A stretch of DNA of 64,000 nt from Aneurinibacillus soli. GTDB lineage: Bacteria > Bacillota > Bacilli > Aneurinibacillales > Aneurinibacillaceae. Shown piece by piece: positions 42,135-51,394 of this stretch; the stretch's first letter is position 1, and each line of letters opens with the position of its first letter. Made by a program: the position numbers and the translations under genes. The notes beneath the pieces were generated by a model that searched no databases, had not been told where the DNA came from, and worked only from the letters and a program-made list of their open reading frames with translations. The DNA is taken from positions 2,807,001 through 2,871,000 of the forward strand of contig NZ_AP017312.1 of the NCBI RefSeq assembly GCF_002355375.1. The letters are read 5' to 3'.

Positions 42135-44243
42135 ATGAAAAAGACGAACCAAGAAACACCGGATATTAGCCTGCCTGCATACTACAACAACCGGGAACTT
42201 AGCTGGCTGGCATTTAACAAACGAGTGCTGGAGGAAGCACAGGACGACAGCAATCCGCTTCTGGAGAAACTCAAGTTTCTGGCGATTTTTAGTTCCAATC
42301 TGGATGAGTTCTTTATGGTACGGGTCGCCGGATTAAAGGACCAGATTAAAGTCGGATTTACTAAACCAGAGGACAAATCAGGCCTCACACCTAAGCAACA
42401 GGTTGATGAAATTACACAAAAAACAACCGACCTGGTGACCGCTCAATACGCCGTCTATCATAAAATTCTGCACGCATTGCATCATGAAGATATCGAGATT
42501 GCCCGCATACAAGAGATAAACGAGACGCAATACGCGTACCTTGAGCAGTTATTTGAGCATACGTTACTTCCGATTCTGACGCCGATGGCTGTGGATACGT
42601 ACCATCCGCTCCCCAAATTGTTGAACAAGCGAATTAATCTCGCCATTTTTCTGAGCCGGAAAAACGATCGTAAGCAGGAACGACTGCTTGCGATTGTACA
42701 AGTACCCGCACTATTCAGTCGGTTTATCAAACTGCCAGCCGCTCAAGACAAGCACATCTTCATCCTGCTCGAAGATGTACTTTGCCATTTTATGTATAAA
42801 TTATTTACTGGCTACGATATACTTTCGGTCTCCGAGTTCCGGATTACCCGCAACGCCGATTTAACCATCGATGAGGACGATACTCAAGATTTTCTCCGCG
42901 AAATCGAAAAAGAATTAAAAAAACGAGAACTTGGTGTAGCGGTCCGACTGGAAATCCGTGAAAACGAGGTAGACCACACCCTCCTTCCCTATTTGCTCAA
43001 TGCATTAGGTATTGATAAAAAAGATGTGTATGCCGTTAACGGACCGCTGGACTTAACATTTCTATTCGCTTTTTACAATCGGCTTGCGGACACGAAAGAA
43101 CACCTTATCTATGAAAGATTTACGCCGCAGCCGACTCGGGATTTTCTCGAAAGCCACAATGTCTTTGAGATTGTAGAAAAACAAGACGTGCTGCTTCACC
43201 ATCCGTATGAATCTTTTCAACCTGTGATTGATTTTTTGTGCCAAGCGGCAGATGATCCGGGCGTGATGGCGATTAAACAAACACTCTACCGTGTCAGCGG
43301 CAATTCACCAATCATTAATGCATTAAAGCGTGCGGCTGAAAATGGCAAGCAGGTAACGGTTCTGCTTGAACTGAAAGCACGTTTTGACGAAGGAAACAAC
43401 GTCCACTGGGCTAAAGAACTAGAGGAAGTTGGCTGTCATGTCATCTATGGAATGAATCAACTGAAGACCCATAGCAAAATTACGCTCGTCGTCCGACGTA
43501 AAGAAGGACACATTCAGTGCTTCGTTCACCTTGGTACGGGAAATTATAATGACGTTACAGCCAAAGTCTATACGGATATGGGCTTTTTCACTTCGCATCC
43601 GGAGTTCGGCAAGGACGCTATCGACTTCTTTAATTATTTAAGCGGCTACTGTGACAAGCCGATGTTTTACCATCTACGTACGTCTCCATTCGATATCCGG
43701 GACGAACTGATGCAACTTATTGATGAAGAAATCGAATACCAGCACAAAAACGGTACTGGACATATCATTGCCAAAATGAACTCCATTACAGACAAAAAAC
43801 TTATGATGAAGCTATACGAAGCCTCAAGAGCCGGCGTGAAAATCGAGCTTATCGTACGAGGGATTTGCTGTCTTCGTCCTGGAATTAAAAATGTTAGCGA
43901 AACCATTACAGTACGCAGCATCGTCGGACGATTCCTTGAACATGAAAGAATTTTTTACTTCAATCATAACAATAAAGAGAAGGTCTTCATCTCTTCGGCA
44001 GACTGGATGACACGTAATATGGAGAACCGAGTAGAAATTATGGTTCCGATCTATGCAACCCATTTGAAAATCCGCATTAAAGAAATCTTGTCGGTTATGC
44101 TGAAGGATAACTTCAAAGCGCGCGAACAGGGGGCGGATGGTGAGTATCACTATGTATCTCCTAAGCAAGGCGAACCAAGGATAAACAGCCAGCAGACGTT
44201 CTGTATCCAGGCTTATGAAGCCAGAGGAAGCGAAGAAAGTTAA
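42135..44243 (+). CDS. ppk1: Polyphosphate kinase
   Basis: 702 residues, the usual PPK1 length. YYNNRELSWLAFNKRVLEEA and LKFLAIFSSNLDEFFMVRV are the conserved N-terminal blocks; PMAVDTYHPLPKL and LYRVSGNSPIINALKRAAEN follow; the autophosphorylated catalytic His is in LKTHSKITLVVRR near residue 450 and the second conserved His is in YFNHNNKEKVFISSADWMTRN. Makes polyphosphate from ATP reversibly. Start ATG at 42135 with GAGGT at 9 bases. Transcribed alone, no ppx beside it. Confidence 0.97.
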   Translation: MKKTNQETPDISLPAYYNNRELSWLAFNKRVLEEAQDDSNPLLEKLKFLAIFSSNLDEFFMVRVAGLKDQIKVGFTKPEDKSGLTPKQQVDEITQKTTDLVTAQYAVYHKILHALHHEDIEIARIQEINETQYAYLEQLFEHTLLPILTPMAVDTYHPLPKLLNKRINLAIFLSRKNDRKQERLLAIVQVPALFSRFIKLPAAQDKHIFILLEDVLCHFMYKLFTGYDILSVSEFRITRNADLTIDEDDTQDFLREIEKELKKRELGVAVRLEIRENEVDHTLLPYLLNALGIDKKDVYAVNGPLDLTFLFAFYNRLADTKEHLIYERFTPQPTRDFLESHNVFEIVEKQDVLLHHPYESFQPVIDFLCQAADDPGVMAIKQTLYRVSGNSPIINALKRAAENGKQVTVLLELKARFDEGNNVHWAKELEEVGCHVIYGMNQLKTHSKITLVVRRKEGHIQCFVHLGTGNYNDVTAKVYTDMGFFTSHPEFGKDAIDFFNYLSGYCDKPMFYHLRTSPFDIRDELMQLIDEEIEYQHKNGTGHIIAKMNSITDKKLMMKLYEASRAGVKIELIVRGICCLRPGIKNVSETITVRSIVGRFLEHERIFYFNHNNKEKVFISSADWMTRNMENRVEIMVPIYATHLKIRIKEILSVMLKDNFKAREQGADGEYHYVSPKQGEPRINSQQTFCIQAYEARGSEES

Positions 44244-44246
44244 ATA

Positions 44247-44284
44247 AAAAATGGCCGCCTTAGCTTTTGTAGCATCGGCGGCCT
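44247..44284. terminator. Terminator between ppk1 and a chemoreceptor gene
   Basis: GGCCGCC / GGCGGCC stem; A-rich on the left, so the T-run TTTTTTATT serves the minus-strand gene. Confidence 0.7.
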
Positions 44285-44297
44285 ATACAAATTTCTT

Positions 44298-45992
44298 TTA
44301 TATTTTGAATTTATATACCATACCATGCAGATTTTGGGCTATCTCTTCAAGCTGCTGTAACGAACTAGACACGTCTTGAATCATTTCCATCTGTTCCATT
44401 GACAGAGCCGCCACCTGCCTGGAATGGTCTGCTGCTTCCTTAGAAACTCGTGCTCCGTCCTCCACTGCTGCGGATACTTCTTCCGTGCTGGCGGAAATCT
44501 CTTCGGATGCTGCGGACACTTCCTGTATTTGCCCAGCTACTTGCTCAATCGAATGTAGAATATGTTCGAATGCTTCCCCCGATTGTTGAACGATTATCAT
44601 GCCTTCCTCTACATCTTCTGTTCCCTTTTGCATCGTTTCTACTGCCTGTATGGTATTTGTTTTAATTTCTTGAATCAGATTGGAGATTTGCTCAGCTGAC
44701 ACCTTCGACTGCTCAGCCAGCTTTCGTACTTCATCCGCCACAACCGCAAATCCTTTTCCGTGCTCGCCCGCTCGTGCTGCTTCAATTGCTGCATTCAATG
44801 CGAGCAAGTTTGTCTGGTTTGCGATATCCGTAATGACCTCTACAATCTGACCAATTTGTGCTGAGCGCTCACCCAGCTTCTGGACGACAGAGGCAGAGTG
44901 GCTTACTGAATTATGAATCGAACCAATTTGTGTTACAACCTTTTGAATCGTATGATTACCGTCTCTTGCTCCTTTCGTTGTATGAATAGCCGCTTCGGAT
45001 ACAAGTGACGAAGATTCGGCAATTCGCTGAACACCGGCCGCGATTTCTTCCATGGCTCGTGCGGTTTCTTCCGCTCCTTGTAACTGTGAATCCGATCCGG
45101 CTGCCACTTCCTGTACCGTACCCGAAATATGTTGGGATGCCTGCTCCGTCTTCTGCGCCTGAGTAGCCAGTGTCCCACAAGCAGACGCAGCCTGCTCTGT
45201 CGTTACTACAACTTGCCGAATCAGACCTTGTAAGCCTGATAACATTGTATTAAACGAACGGACAATCTGCCCTACCTCATCCTTGCCTGTATACGAAAGG
45301 CGCACCGTTAAGTCTGCCTCACTGTTCGCCAACTCCTGCATTTTCGTTGCTACATCCGATAGTGGTTTTATCTTTCTATACAATAGTACAAGCATACTCA
45401 TAATGACGATGACCATTAATCCAATCATGACATTTGTTACGAGTAAGAACCAGCCCACTCTTTCTTTCGCGCTTTGAGCTTCTTGCTCAGCCCGGCTGTT
45501 CATTTTTTTCTGAAACTCATTAATTGGATCCGTAATTAGCTTTTTGTTAGCATCGTACGTTTCATCGAACATGAGATGTCGGGCCGCTTCGAAATTTTTT
45601 GCTTCTACTGCTTTCATGGCCCTGTCTTCTGTGTCTATAAGGACATCGGAGTTCTGTTTTGCTTTTGCTAATAAGTCAAGCTCTTCTTGTGGAGCGTTCA
45701 GCTCTTTCAGGCGCGTTATAACACGATCTCGCGTTTTCGTTTCATTTACTTCCTTCCAGTAGTTGTCCAAATGCTTTTTATCCCCAAATTGCACATAGTA
45801 ACGTGCTTCATTTGTCAAATAATCCGATGCAGTTGCCAAGTCGATTCCTAACTGCTTGAACTCAGCTTGTCGCTTTGTAGCAAGCTCCATTGTTTCTACA
45901 CTAGCATCCAGATAATAAACGCTTCCTACTGTTAGCAATGAAAGGATTAGAAAGAGCGCTCCCTTAATTTTTAGTACTGATGATATTCTCAC
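44298..45992 (-). CDS. Methyl-accepting chemotaxis protein with four-helix-bundle sensor
   Basis: 564 residues. Helix 1 ([18 protein letters not shown]), an extracellular helical bundle of ~150 residues ([35 protein letters not shown]) that matches the 4HB_MCP type, helix 2 ([20 protein letters not shown]), a HAMP segment ([20 protein letters not shown]), and a signalling tip around [20 protein letters not shown]. Ligand unknown. The gene is transcribed alone and its 177-base upstream gap to 46169 holds nothing I can assign. Confidence 0.92.
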   Translation of the reverse strand: MRISSVLKIKGALFLILSLLTVGSVYYLDASVETMELATKRQAEFKQLGIDLATASDYLTNEARYYVQFGDKKHLDNYWKEVNETKTRDRVITRLKELNAPQEELDLLAKAKQNSDVLIDTEDRAMKAVEAKNFEAARHLMFDETYDANKKLITDPINEFQKKMNSRAEQEAQSAKERVGWFLLVTNVMIGLMVIVIMSMLVLLYRKIKPLSDVATKMQELANSEADLTVRLSYTGKDEVGQIVRSFNTMLSGLQGLIRQVVVTTEQAASACGTLATQAQKTEQASQHISGTVQEVAAGSDSQLQGAEETARAMEEIAAGVQRIAESSSLVSEAAIHTTKGARDGNHTIQKVVTQIGSIHNSVSHSASVVQKLGERSAQIGQIVEVITDIANQTNLLALNAAIEAARAGEHGKGFAVVADEVRKLAEQSKVSAEQISNLIQEIKTNTIQAVETMQKGTEDVEEGMIIVQQSGEAFEHILHSIEQVAGQIQEVSAASEEISASTEEVSAAVEDGARVSKEAADHSRQVAALSMEQMEMIQDVSSSLQQLEEIAQNLHGMVYKFKI

Positions 45993-46169
45993 GAATTATC
46001 CCTCTCCCCCGACTTTTATACAACTACAAAAGAACTAGTACTACGGAATCAGGATACCATGTGCAGTTCGTGAGGAATATCACCTTTACTATTACTTTAC
46101 AAAAAATATAAAGTGTAACGAACCCAGATCGCTCTCGTCTCTCTTCTCTATGTTTTGATCTAGTTTCAC

Positions 46170-46655
46170 TTACATAACAGCAATATAAATATCGACCTCT
46201 GCCCAATTAGGGTTACAGCTTCTTGCATCGTACCATTCAAAATCTCCACTAAAGGCACGTTTTACGTTTGAACTTTCAAACCACTTCCAAATGTATGCCC
46301 ACGCTTGAGGAACCACCTCTGAAATCGGCCCTTTCTCAGTCGTAAAAACCATGTACGTAGCTGCTGGAATCACTTTCACAACCATGCCATCTGGTAACTT
46401 TTCAAGATCGTTACTTTCTATTCCGATAACGATTGAATACAGACCTAAAGCCCCATTCTCATAATCGGTATACAAACCAAACGTTACATCCGGATTGATT
46501 TGAGCCGGAATTTTATTAGGAATTTGTTCTACAAAATATCGCTCCCATAATCGCGGTATTTTCCCTTCCCCGGTACTTTCATATTCATTCGTTGTACGAG
46601 CTTCGATCCCAATTATTTTTATTTCATCTTTTTTCACGATTTTTGGTGGATTCAT
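46170..46655 (-). CDS. GyrI-like effector-binding domain protein
   Basis: 161 residues from the ATG at 46655, which overlaps the DinB-type stop (ATGA). VKKDEIKIIGIEARTTNEYE starts the fold, then FGLYTDYENGALGLYSIVIG and IPAATYMVFTTEKGPISEVV, and the end is VDIYIAV. This is the stand-alone small-molecule-binding domain of the AraC/GyrI family (SRPBCC-like 'effector binding'). Probably binds a ligand sensed in concert with the WYL regulator gene upstream in the same operon; that is inference. Confidence 0.83.
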   Translation of the reverse strand: MNPPKIVKKDEIKIIGIEARTTNEYESTGEGKIPRLWERYFVEQIPNKIPAQINPDVTFGLYTDYENGALGLYSIVIGIESNDLEKLPDGMVVKVIPAATYMVFTTEKGPISEVVPQAWAYIWKWFESSNVKRAFSGDFEWYDARSCNPNWAEVDIYIAVM

Positions 46656-47200
46656 TTCTCCTGTCTCCCTTCCATAAGCCATGTCTCGATCCGCTCTTTT
46701 TGGCGAAGGTGATGACGGTAATGCATTTCCACAAGCATGTACCATTCCTTCGCATGTAATGCACCTAACCGAGGGTGCCGGGCTGTATAAGCCAAGGGAA
46801 TTGCATCAAGCGTAGGTTCTAGTTCACGCATTTGATCCAGTACCCGCTTCAAGCCAGTACCAATCTGTTCTTTACTCTCTGGCTGCAAAGGTGTGTACTC
46901 TTTAGAAGATGGAACTTGAATTCTTATCGGTGGAAAGCTGCCTTGGGCAAATATGGCCTCTCCGTTTTCAGTTTTCTCTTCTACTGTACTGACGTGTTGA
47001 CCGATCTGGTTTCTACATGCTTCCACGTTCCGAAGCTGCATGTAGAGAGCCGAGTTGATCAGGTGCATGTACATCTGTCCAAGCGACCATTCACTCTCAG
47101 CTGGTTTACGAGTGAGTTGCTCCAAGCCGAAGTGATCCAGCTCCTGAAGATATGTAGTAGAGATTTCTTCAAATTGACGCAAAGATTCTTTTGTATTCAT
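46652..47200 (-). CDS. DinB-like metal-binding protein
   Basis: 182 residues from the ATG at 47200, with AGGAGAAGG 5 bases before. A four-helix bundle with SEWSLGQMYMHLINSALYMQ, the first conserved His, and later KEWYMLVEMHYRHHLRQKER, the pair of His residues that bind a metal in DinB/YfiT-type proteins. These enzymes include bacillithiol transferases and detoxification enzymes; the substrate here is open. Operon order is WYL regulator, then this, then GyrI-like. Confidence 0.85.
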   Translation of the reverse strand: MNTKESLRQFEEISTTYLQELDHFGLEQLTRKPAESEWSLGQMYMHLINSALYMQLRNVEACRNQIGQHVSTVEEKTENGEAIFAQGSFPPIRIQVPSSKEYTPLQPESKEQIGTGLKRVLDQMRELEPTLDAIPLAYTARHPRLGALHAKEWYMLVEMHYRHHLRQKERIETWLMEGRQEK

Positions 47201-47238
47201 AATCCTTCTCCTCTCATGTTCTATAGCCCCACTATACA

Positions 47239-47274
47239 AAAACACTACTGACAACAGTATGTCAGTAGTGTTTT
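47239..47274. promoter_or_regulatory. Perfect inverted repeat between WYL regulator and DinB gene
   Basis: AAAACACTACTGAC / GTCAGTAGTGTTTT, 14-base arms, 8-base centre. It covers the last codons of the regulator gene and sits 39 bases before the DinB start. Could act as a regulator binding site, a weak terminator or an mRNA-end hairpin. Confidence 0.5.
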
Positions 47275-48206
47275 ATCATTTTTGCTATTTCTTCCTGAAC
47301 TCGCTTCCGCAACGATGCTGGCCCCAACACCTTCGCATCCGCTCCCCAACTCAGTACCCATGGCAGCACTTCCTCGAACTGACGAACTCTAAGCACAACA
47401 AGTAGACCTTCCGGAGTATCCTCTAATGCTTCCGTGTAAAAATAATTGTACTCTTTAACCTTATCCAAAAGATCTCGATTCATCAAAATATGTACCAGAA
47501 TGTTACGATCATCAGGAGGCTCATACGTTTGTAAGTTAAAATCAGGTGGTCTTTTAAATGTCTCGTCCAGCAATGTCAGCTCACACATGCGACGTAAGCG
47601 AAAATGGCGCAACTCCTGTCGCAGATTGCAAAACGCAATAAGTGTCCATGTTCCACCTACATACACAAGGCCGTATGGCTCAACCGTACGAGAACTTTGG
47701 CGATTACCAGTAGGCTCCGGTATTTTTTTCATATAGTGGAAGTGTACTTTCCTCTCCTCTAGTACAGCTCGGCGTAGTAATCCAAGTGCTTCCTCGGCTT
47801 GCTCACTATCAGCAGTTGTTCCCGCGAGCAACTTCAAGCTAGCACGCATCCGTACCGTCTCTCTCTGTACAGAATCAGGTAGAATCGACTCGATCTTCCC
47901 CCTAGACGCGCGTGCCTTAACACGATAGTTCACATCAAACTGCTGCTCAACAAAGTCGATACCGAGCAGTAACGTTACGGCTTCCTCTGCTGTGAAGCTT
48001 ACAGGAGGTAAAAAATAGCCATCAACCAGTGAATATCCTTGACCAGGAGCTCCTACGATGGGTACCCCAGCCTCACTAAGAGCCTGTACGTCTCGGTAGA
48101 TCGTCCGTATGCTTGTCTCGAATATGGCAGCCAAGTCTTCCGCACGCCTTGTGCCGCTACGCTGTAGTTCTAATACAATAGCCAACATGCGATCTGTTTT
48201 ATTCAC
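47262..48206 (-). CDS. YafY-type HTH-WYL transcriptional regulator
   Basis: 314 residues. HTH_11 at the N-terminus (RMLAIVLELQRSGTRRAEDL, then FETSIRTIYRDVQALSEAGV), followed by a WYL domain (YGLVYVGGTWTLIAFCNLRQ, ELRHFRLRRM) and a WCX-like C-terminus. WYL regulators respond to nucleic-acid or small-molecule ligands and often sit beside DinB or stress genes, as here. It precedes the DinB-type gene by 61 bases on the same strand. Confidence 0.9.
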   Translation of the reverse strand: MNKTDRMLAIVLELQRSGTRRAEDLAAIFETSIRTIYRDVQALSEAGVPIVGAPGQGYSLVDGYFLPPVSFTAEEAVTLLLGIDFVEQQFDVNYRVKARASRGKIESILPDSVQRETVRMRASLKLLAGTTADSEQAEEALGLLRRAVLEERKVHFHYMKKIPEPTGNRQSSRTVEPYGLVYVGGTWTLIAFCNLRQELRHFRLRRMCELTLLDETFKRPPDFNLQTYEPPDDRNILVHILMNRDLLDKVKEYNYFYTEALEDTPEGLLVVLRVRQFEEVLPWVLSWGADAKVLGPASLRKRVQEEIAKMIKHY

Positions 48207-48339
48207 AAGCTATCACATCTCCTATATCGTACTTATACATGCTTGTACTATTTGATAGAGCACAAGAAAATGAAAGATATTTAGAGCAATTCGACCCGAA
48301 AATCACGAAAATGAAACGTATAAAAAGATTTTATCCTAT

Positions 48340-48374
48340 TATAAAGTTAGCATTTTACCGTAATAAAGGGTAAA
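48340..48374 (+). promoter_or_regulatory. Promoter and inverted repeat before the amino-acid importer
   Basis: -10 candidate TATAAA (48340-48345). TTTACC-N9-GGTAAA (48354-48374) lies at the expected transcription start and could be an operator. The -35 box is not clear. Confidence 0.35.
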
Positions 48375-48407
48375 CTTAAAAGAAGTATTAATTCTAGGGG
48401 GATTCAT

Positions 48408-49178
48408 ATGAAAAGATTTATAGCCATACTTTTTGTATTCGGGATGATTCTATCTCTCATTGCCGGATGCTCTAGCACCAGCAATAATAAAAAAGAATTA
48501 GTCATCGGCGTTGATGACCAATTTGCCCCAATGGGATTTCGGGATGATAAAAACGAACTTGTTGGGTTCGACATTGATTACGCACGTGCAGCCGGTAAAA
48601 AGATGGGGTACAACGTTGTATTCCAGCCAATCGATTGGTCAGCAAAAGAATCCGAACTGGCTAGCGGTCGCATTAATTTGATCTGGAATGGATATACCAT
48701 TACAGATGAAAGAAAGCAAAAAGTATTATTTACAAAACCATATCTGAAAAACTCGCAAGTTATCGTTACTCTGCAAAAATCACCGATTACGAAATTAGAC
48801 GATCTTGCAGGTAAAAAAATCGGGCTGCAATCGATGTCTTCAGCAGCGGATGCTTTAAATGCAAATCCAATCAAAGCAAAAGTCGGTAATGTAACCGAGT
48901 ACAAAGATAATGTGTCAGCATTAAGTGATTTAAAAATCGGTCGCGTCGATGCGATTGCTATGGACGAAGTAGTCGCCCGCTATTATATGTCGAAAGAAAA
49001 AGACACATTTAAGTTACTCAATGAATCATTAGCTCCAGAAGAGTACGGAATCGGCGTTAAGAAAGGCAATGAAAAATTGTTGAATGAGCTGCAAAAAGCT
49101 CTCGATGACATGAACAAAGACGGCTCAGCAGCCGAAATCTCTAAAAAATGGTTTGGCGAAGATAAAGTATTGAAATAA
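48408..49178 (+). CDS. Amino-acid ABC transporter substrate-binding lipoprotein
   Basis: 256 residues. Lipobox FGMILSLIAGC places an acylated Cys at residue 21. The mature protein is a family-3 solute-binding fold: ELVIGVDDQFAPMGFRDDKN, VGFDIDYARAAGKKMGYNVV, IWNGYTITDERKQKVLFTKPY and KIGRVDAIAMDEVVARYYM. It hands a polar amino acid, possibly cystine or a similar substrate, to the permease. The start ATG at 48408 follows AGGGGG. First gene of a three-gene operon, with a hairpin before the permease gene. Confidence 0.92.
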   Translation: MKRFIAILFVFGMILSLIAGCSSTSNNKKELVIGVDDQFAPMGFRDDKNELVGFDIDYARAAGKKMGYNVVFQPIDWSAKESELASGRINLIWNGYTITDERKQKVLFTKPYLKNSQVIVTLQKSPITKLDDLAGKKIGLQSMSSAADALNANPIKAKVGNVTEYKDNVSALSDLKIGRVDAIAMDEVVARYYMSKEKDTFKLLNESLAPEEYGIGVKKGNEKLLNELQKALDDMNKDGSAAEISKKWFGEDKVLK

Positions 49179-49197
49179 CATATGAACATATGAGAAA

Positions 49198-49235
49198 GAA
49201 ACCCGGATTTCTCCAACGATCCGGGTTTCTCAATT
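49198..49235 (+). terminator. Intercistronic hairpin after the binding-protein gene
   Basis: Perfect eleven-base stem GAAACCCGGAT / ATCCGGGTTTC, 10-base loop, weak T-run. Likely reduces permease and ATPase expression compared with the binding protein. Confidence 0.75.
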
Positions 49236-49250
49236 AGGAGTATCGATACG

Positions 49251-49910
49251 ATGAGCATGAATGATATACTAACGACCACCCTTTCAATGCTAGAAGGCGC
49301 ACAAATGACGATTTTGTTATTTCTAATCGCCATTGTTGTGTCCATTCCACTCGGATTTATTTTAACGATGATGGCAAATAGTAAGCTTAAACCGCTTGCC
49401 TGGTTTGCTCATGGCTATATTTATGTCATGCGTGGAACCCCATTATTATTACAGCTACTATTTATTTGCTTTGGTCTGCCTCTCATTCCGGTTATTGGCG
49501 ACTACCTTATCATGGATCGGTTTGTCGCAGCTTGTGTCGGCTTTATCTTAAACTATGCTGCCTACTTTGCGGAAATCTTCCGTGGTGGTCTGTTAGCGAT
49601 TGACAAAGGACAATATGAAGCTTCACAAGTGCTAGGATTAAGCAGATGGCAAACAACAACAAAAGTCATTTTACCGCAAATGTTCCGTGTCGCACTTCCC
49701 GCGGTCTCAAATGAGTCGATTACACTCATTAAGGATACGGCATTGTTATATGCCGTTGCCGTTCCTGAGTTGCTGCATTTTGCGCAAACGGCTGTAAATC
49801 GCGACTTTACGATTGTTCCATTTTTTATCGCAGGTATCATGTACTTACTGATGACTCTCGTATTGACGCTGCTGTTTAAACTGCTTGAAAAAAAGTTCAA
49901 ATTTGAATAA
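49251..49910 (+). CDS. Amino-acid ABC transporter permease
   Basis: 219 residues, five or six helices. ATG at 49251 with TTAGGAG at 8 bases. GYIYVMRGTPLLLQLLFICF is the HisMQ-type block, and the EAA loop QYEASQVLGLSRWQTTTKVI followed by LPQMFRVALP contacts the ATPase. Probably works as a homodimer. The binding protein precedes and the ATPase gene follows after 15 bases. Confidence 0.94.
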   Translation: MSMNDILTTTLSMLEGAQMTILLFLIAIVVSIPLGFILTMMANSKLKPLAWFAHGYIYVMRGTPLLLQLLFICFGLPLIPVIGDYLIMDRFVAACVGFILNYAAYFAEIFRGGLLAIDKGQYEASQVLGLSRWQTTTKVILPQMFRVALPAVSNESITLIKDTALLYAVAVPELLHFAQTAVNRDFTIVPFFIAGIMYLLMTLVLTLLFKLLEKKFKFE

Positions 49911-49925
49911 AAGGATTGGCACCCA

Positions 49926-50669
49926 ATGGATATGATTCAAGTTTCAAATCTAAAAAAATCGTTTGGACAAGTAGATGTACTGAAGAAGATTACATTTGCG
50001 GTCCAGAAAAGCGAAGTTGTGGCGGTTATCGGTCCCTCAGGCTCAGGAAAAAGTACAATGCTTCGCAGCCTGGTCGATCTGGAGCATGTCGATGGCGGCA
50101 GCGTTTGTGTACAAGGAGATTATCTCGTTAAAGACGGAACATATGCGAACAGCAAGGATATAAAGAAAGTCACATCGAAAATGGGAATGGTGTTTCAACA
50201 TTTTAACCTCTTCCCTCACTTAACCGTAAAAGAAAACTTAGAGCTGGCTCCTAAGTATGTAAAGAAGGAAGCGGCAGCGGAGATAAGCAGACGAAGCAGC
50301 GAGCTTTTAGAAAAAGTCGGCTTGTCTGCAAAAGCAGATGCATACCCTGCCAATCTCTCGGGTGGACAAAAGCAGCGCGTTGCCATTGCTCGTGCCCTAA
50401 TGATGAGGCCGGATATCATTCTTTTTGATGAACCGACTTCCGCACTTGATCCGGAACTGACAGGTGAGGTATTGCAAGTTATGAAGCAGCTGGCGGAAGA
50501 ACATATGACCATGATTGTCGTCACACATGAGATGGGGTTTGCCCGGGAAGTGGCGAACAAAGTTATGTTTATGGACAACGGTGAGATTCTAGAATCCGGC
50601 ACACCTGAACAACTCTTTACTAATCCACAATTCGAAAGAACGAAAGCATTTTTAAACAGGGTTTTGTAA
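49926..50669 (+). CDS. Amino-acid ABC transporter ATP-binding protein
   Basis: 247 residues. Walker [11 protein letters not shown], signature [15 protein letters not shown], Walker [15 protein letters not shown], and switch His VVTHEMGF. The polar-amino-acid-type (GlnQ/TcyN) insert is of normal length. ATG at 49926 has AAAGGATT 10 bases before. Completes the importer with the two genes upstream. Confidence 0.94.
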   Translation: MDMIQVSNLKKSFGQVDVLKKITFAVQKSEVVAVIGPSGSGKSTMLRSLVDLEHVDGGSVCVQGDYLVKDGTYANSKDIKKVTSKMGMVFQHFNLFPHLTVKENLELAPKYVKKEAAAEISRRSSELLEKVGLSAKADAYPANLSGGQKQRVAIARALMMRPDIILFDEPTSALDPELTGEVLQVMKQLAEEHMTMIVVTHEMGFAREVANKVMFMDNGEILESGTPEQLFTNPQFERTKAFLNRVL

Positions 50670-50680
50670 ATGCAAACCAA

Positions 50681-50728
50681 AAAAGAACCGGAAAGCCCTT
50701 GATAATACAGGGCTTTCCGGTTCTTTTT
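50681..50728. terminator. Bidirectional terminator
   Basis: AAAAGAACCGGAAAGCCCT / AGGGCTTTCCGGTTCTTTTT, perfect 19-bp stem with 9-base loop, between the convergent importer and phosphopantetheinyl transferase genes. Confidence 0.92.
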
Positions 50729-50734
50729 ATTATG

Positions 50735-51394
50735 CTACTCTCTTATCCAGTATCGTTCCATCTCCACATCCGTCATGTACGTAACACGCTCTGGCAAATC
50801 ACCCTCACTTACGCATAAACAAGCAATATGTGCTTCATCAATACAGTAATGACGAATACTCCAGCTATTCTTTGCTTCTATACTAAGAAAGCATGCAGGG
50901 GTTAACAGCCCTGTTCCTATTGCTTTGCCAATCGCTTCTTTTCGTGTCCATTTTTCATAAAAGAATGTCCATCTATTCGCTTCTTTTTGCTGCAATAGCG
51001 AGGCATATTCTTCTGAAGTCAGACACTCAAAGGCAACCTTACAATCAAGTGGTTGTATTTCCTCTATATCGACTCCGATTCTTCCTTTTTCGGTCATGGC
51101 ACATATAATCCATTTTCCTGCATGACTAAGATTAAAGTCCCCTTGCCAGCCTGAAGATAACGCCACATAAGGGCGCCCTCTTTTATCTCTTCTATACCAC
51201 TTCGCAACCTCTATGTATGGATAGTAATGCTGGAACATGTAATATACGGTTAAGATCCCAAGCAGTGCTCGTTGCCTATCTTCTATTCTTTTATAGTTTA
51301 GAATACGCTGCTGTTCTTCAGCCGACAACACGGAAAGAAAGCACGCCTGTTTACGATCAGAGATGTAACCCGTATTTCGTACAGCTATTATCAT
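50735..51394 (-). CDS. Sfp-type 4'-phosphopantetheinyl transferase
   Basis: 219 residues. FNLSHAGKWIICAMT, then GRIGVDIEEIQ (Mg-binding Asp and Glu) and FYEKWTRKEAIGKAIGTGL (catalytic KEA) are the Sfp signatures; length is typical. It overlaps the NRPS stop by 4 bases, so it should be made together with the synthetase and load its carrier domain with phosphopantetheine from CoA. A PPTase inside a one-module cluster suggests the system carries its own activation step. Confidence 0.93.
   Translation of the reverse strand: MIIAVRNTGYISDRKQACFLSVLSAEEQQRILNYKRIEDRQRALLGILTVYYMFQHYYPYIEVAKWYRRDKRGRPYVALSSGWQGDFNLSHAGKWIICAMTEKGRIGVDIEEIQPLDCKVAFECLTSEEYASLLQQKEANRWTFFYEKWTRKEAIGKAIGTGLLTPACFLSIEAKNSWSIRHYCIDEAHIACLCVSEGDLPERVTYMTDVEMERYWIRE

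Noticed and set aside
46024-46206. 60-codon minus-strand frame upstream of the chemoreceptor
   Set aside because: Overlaps the end of the GyrI-like gene, no ribosome site, mixed composition without pattern.
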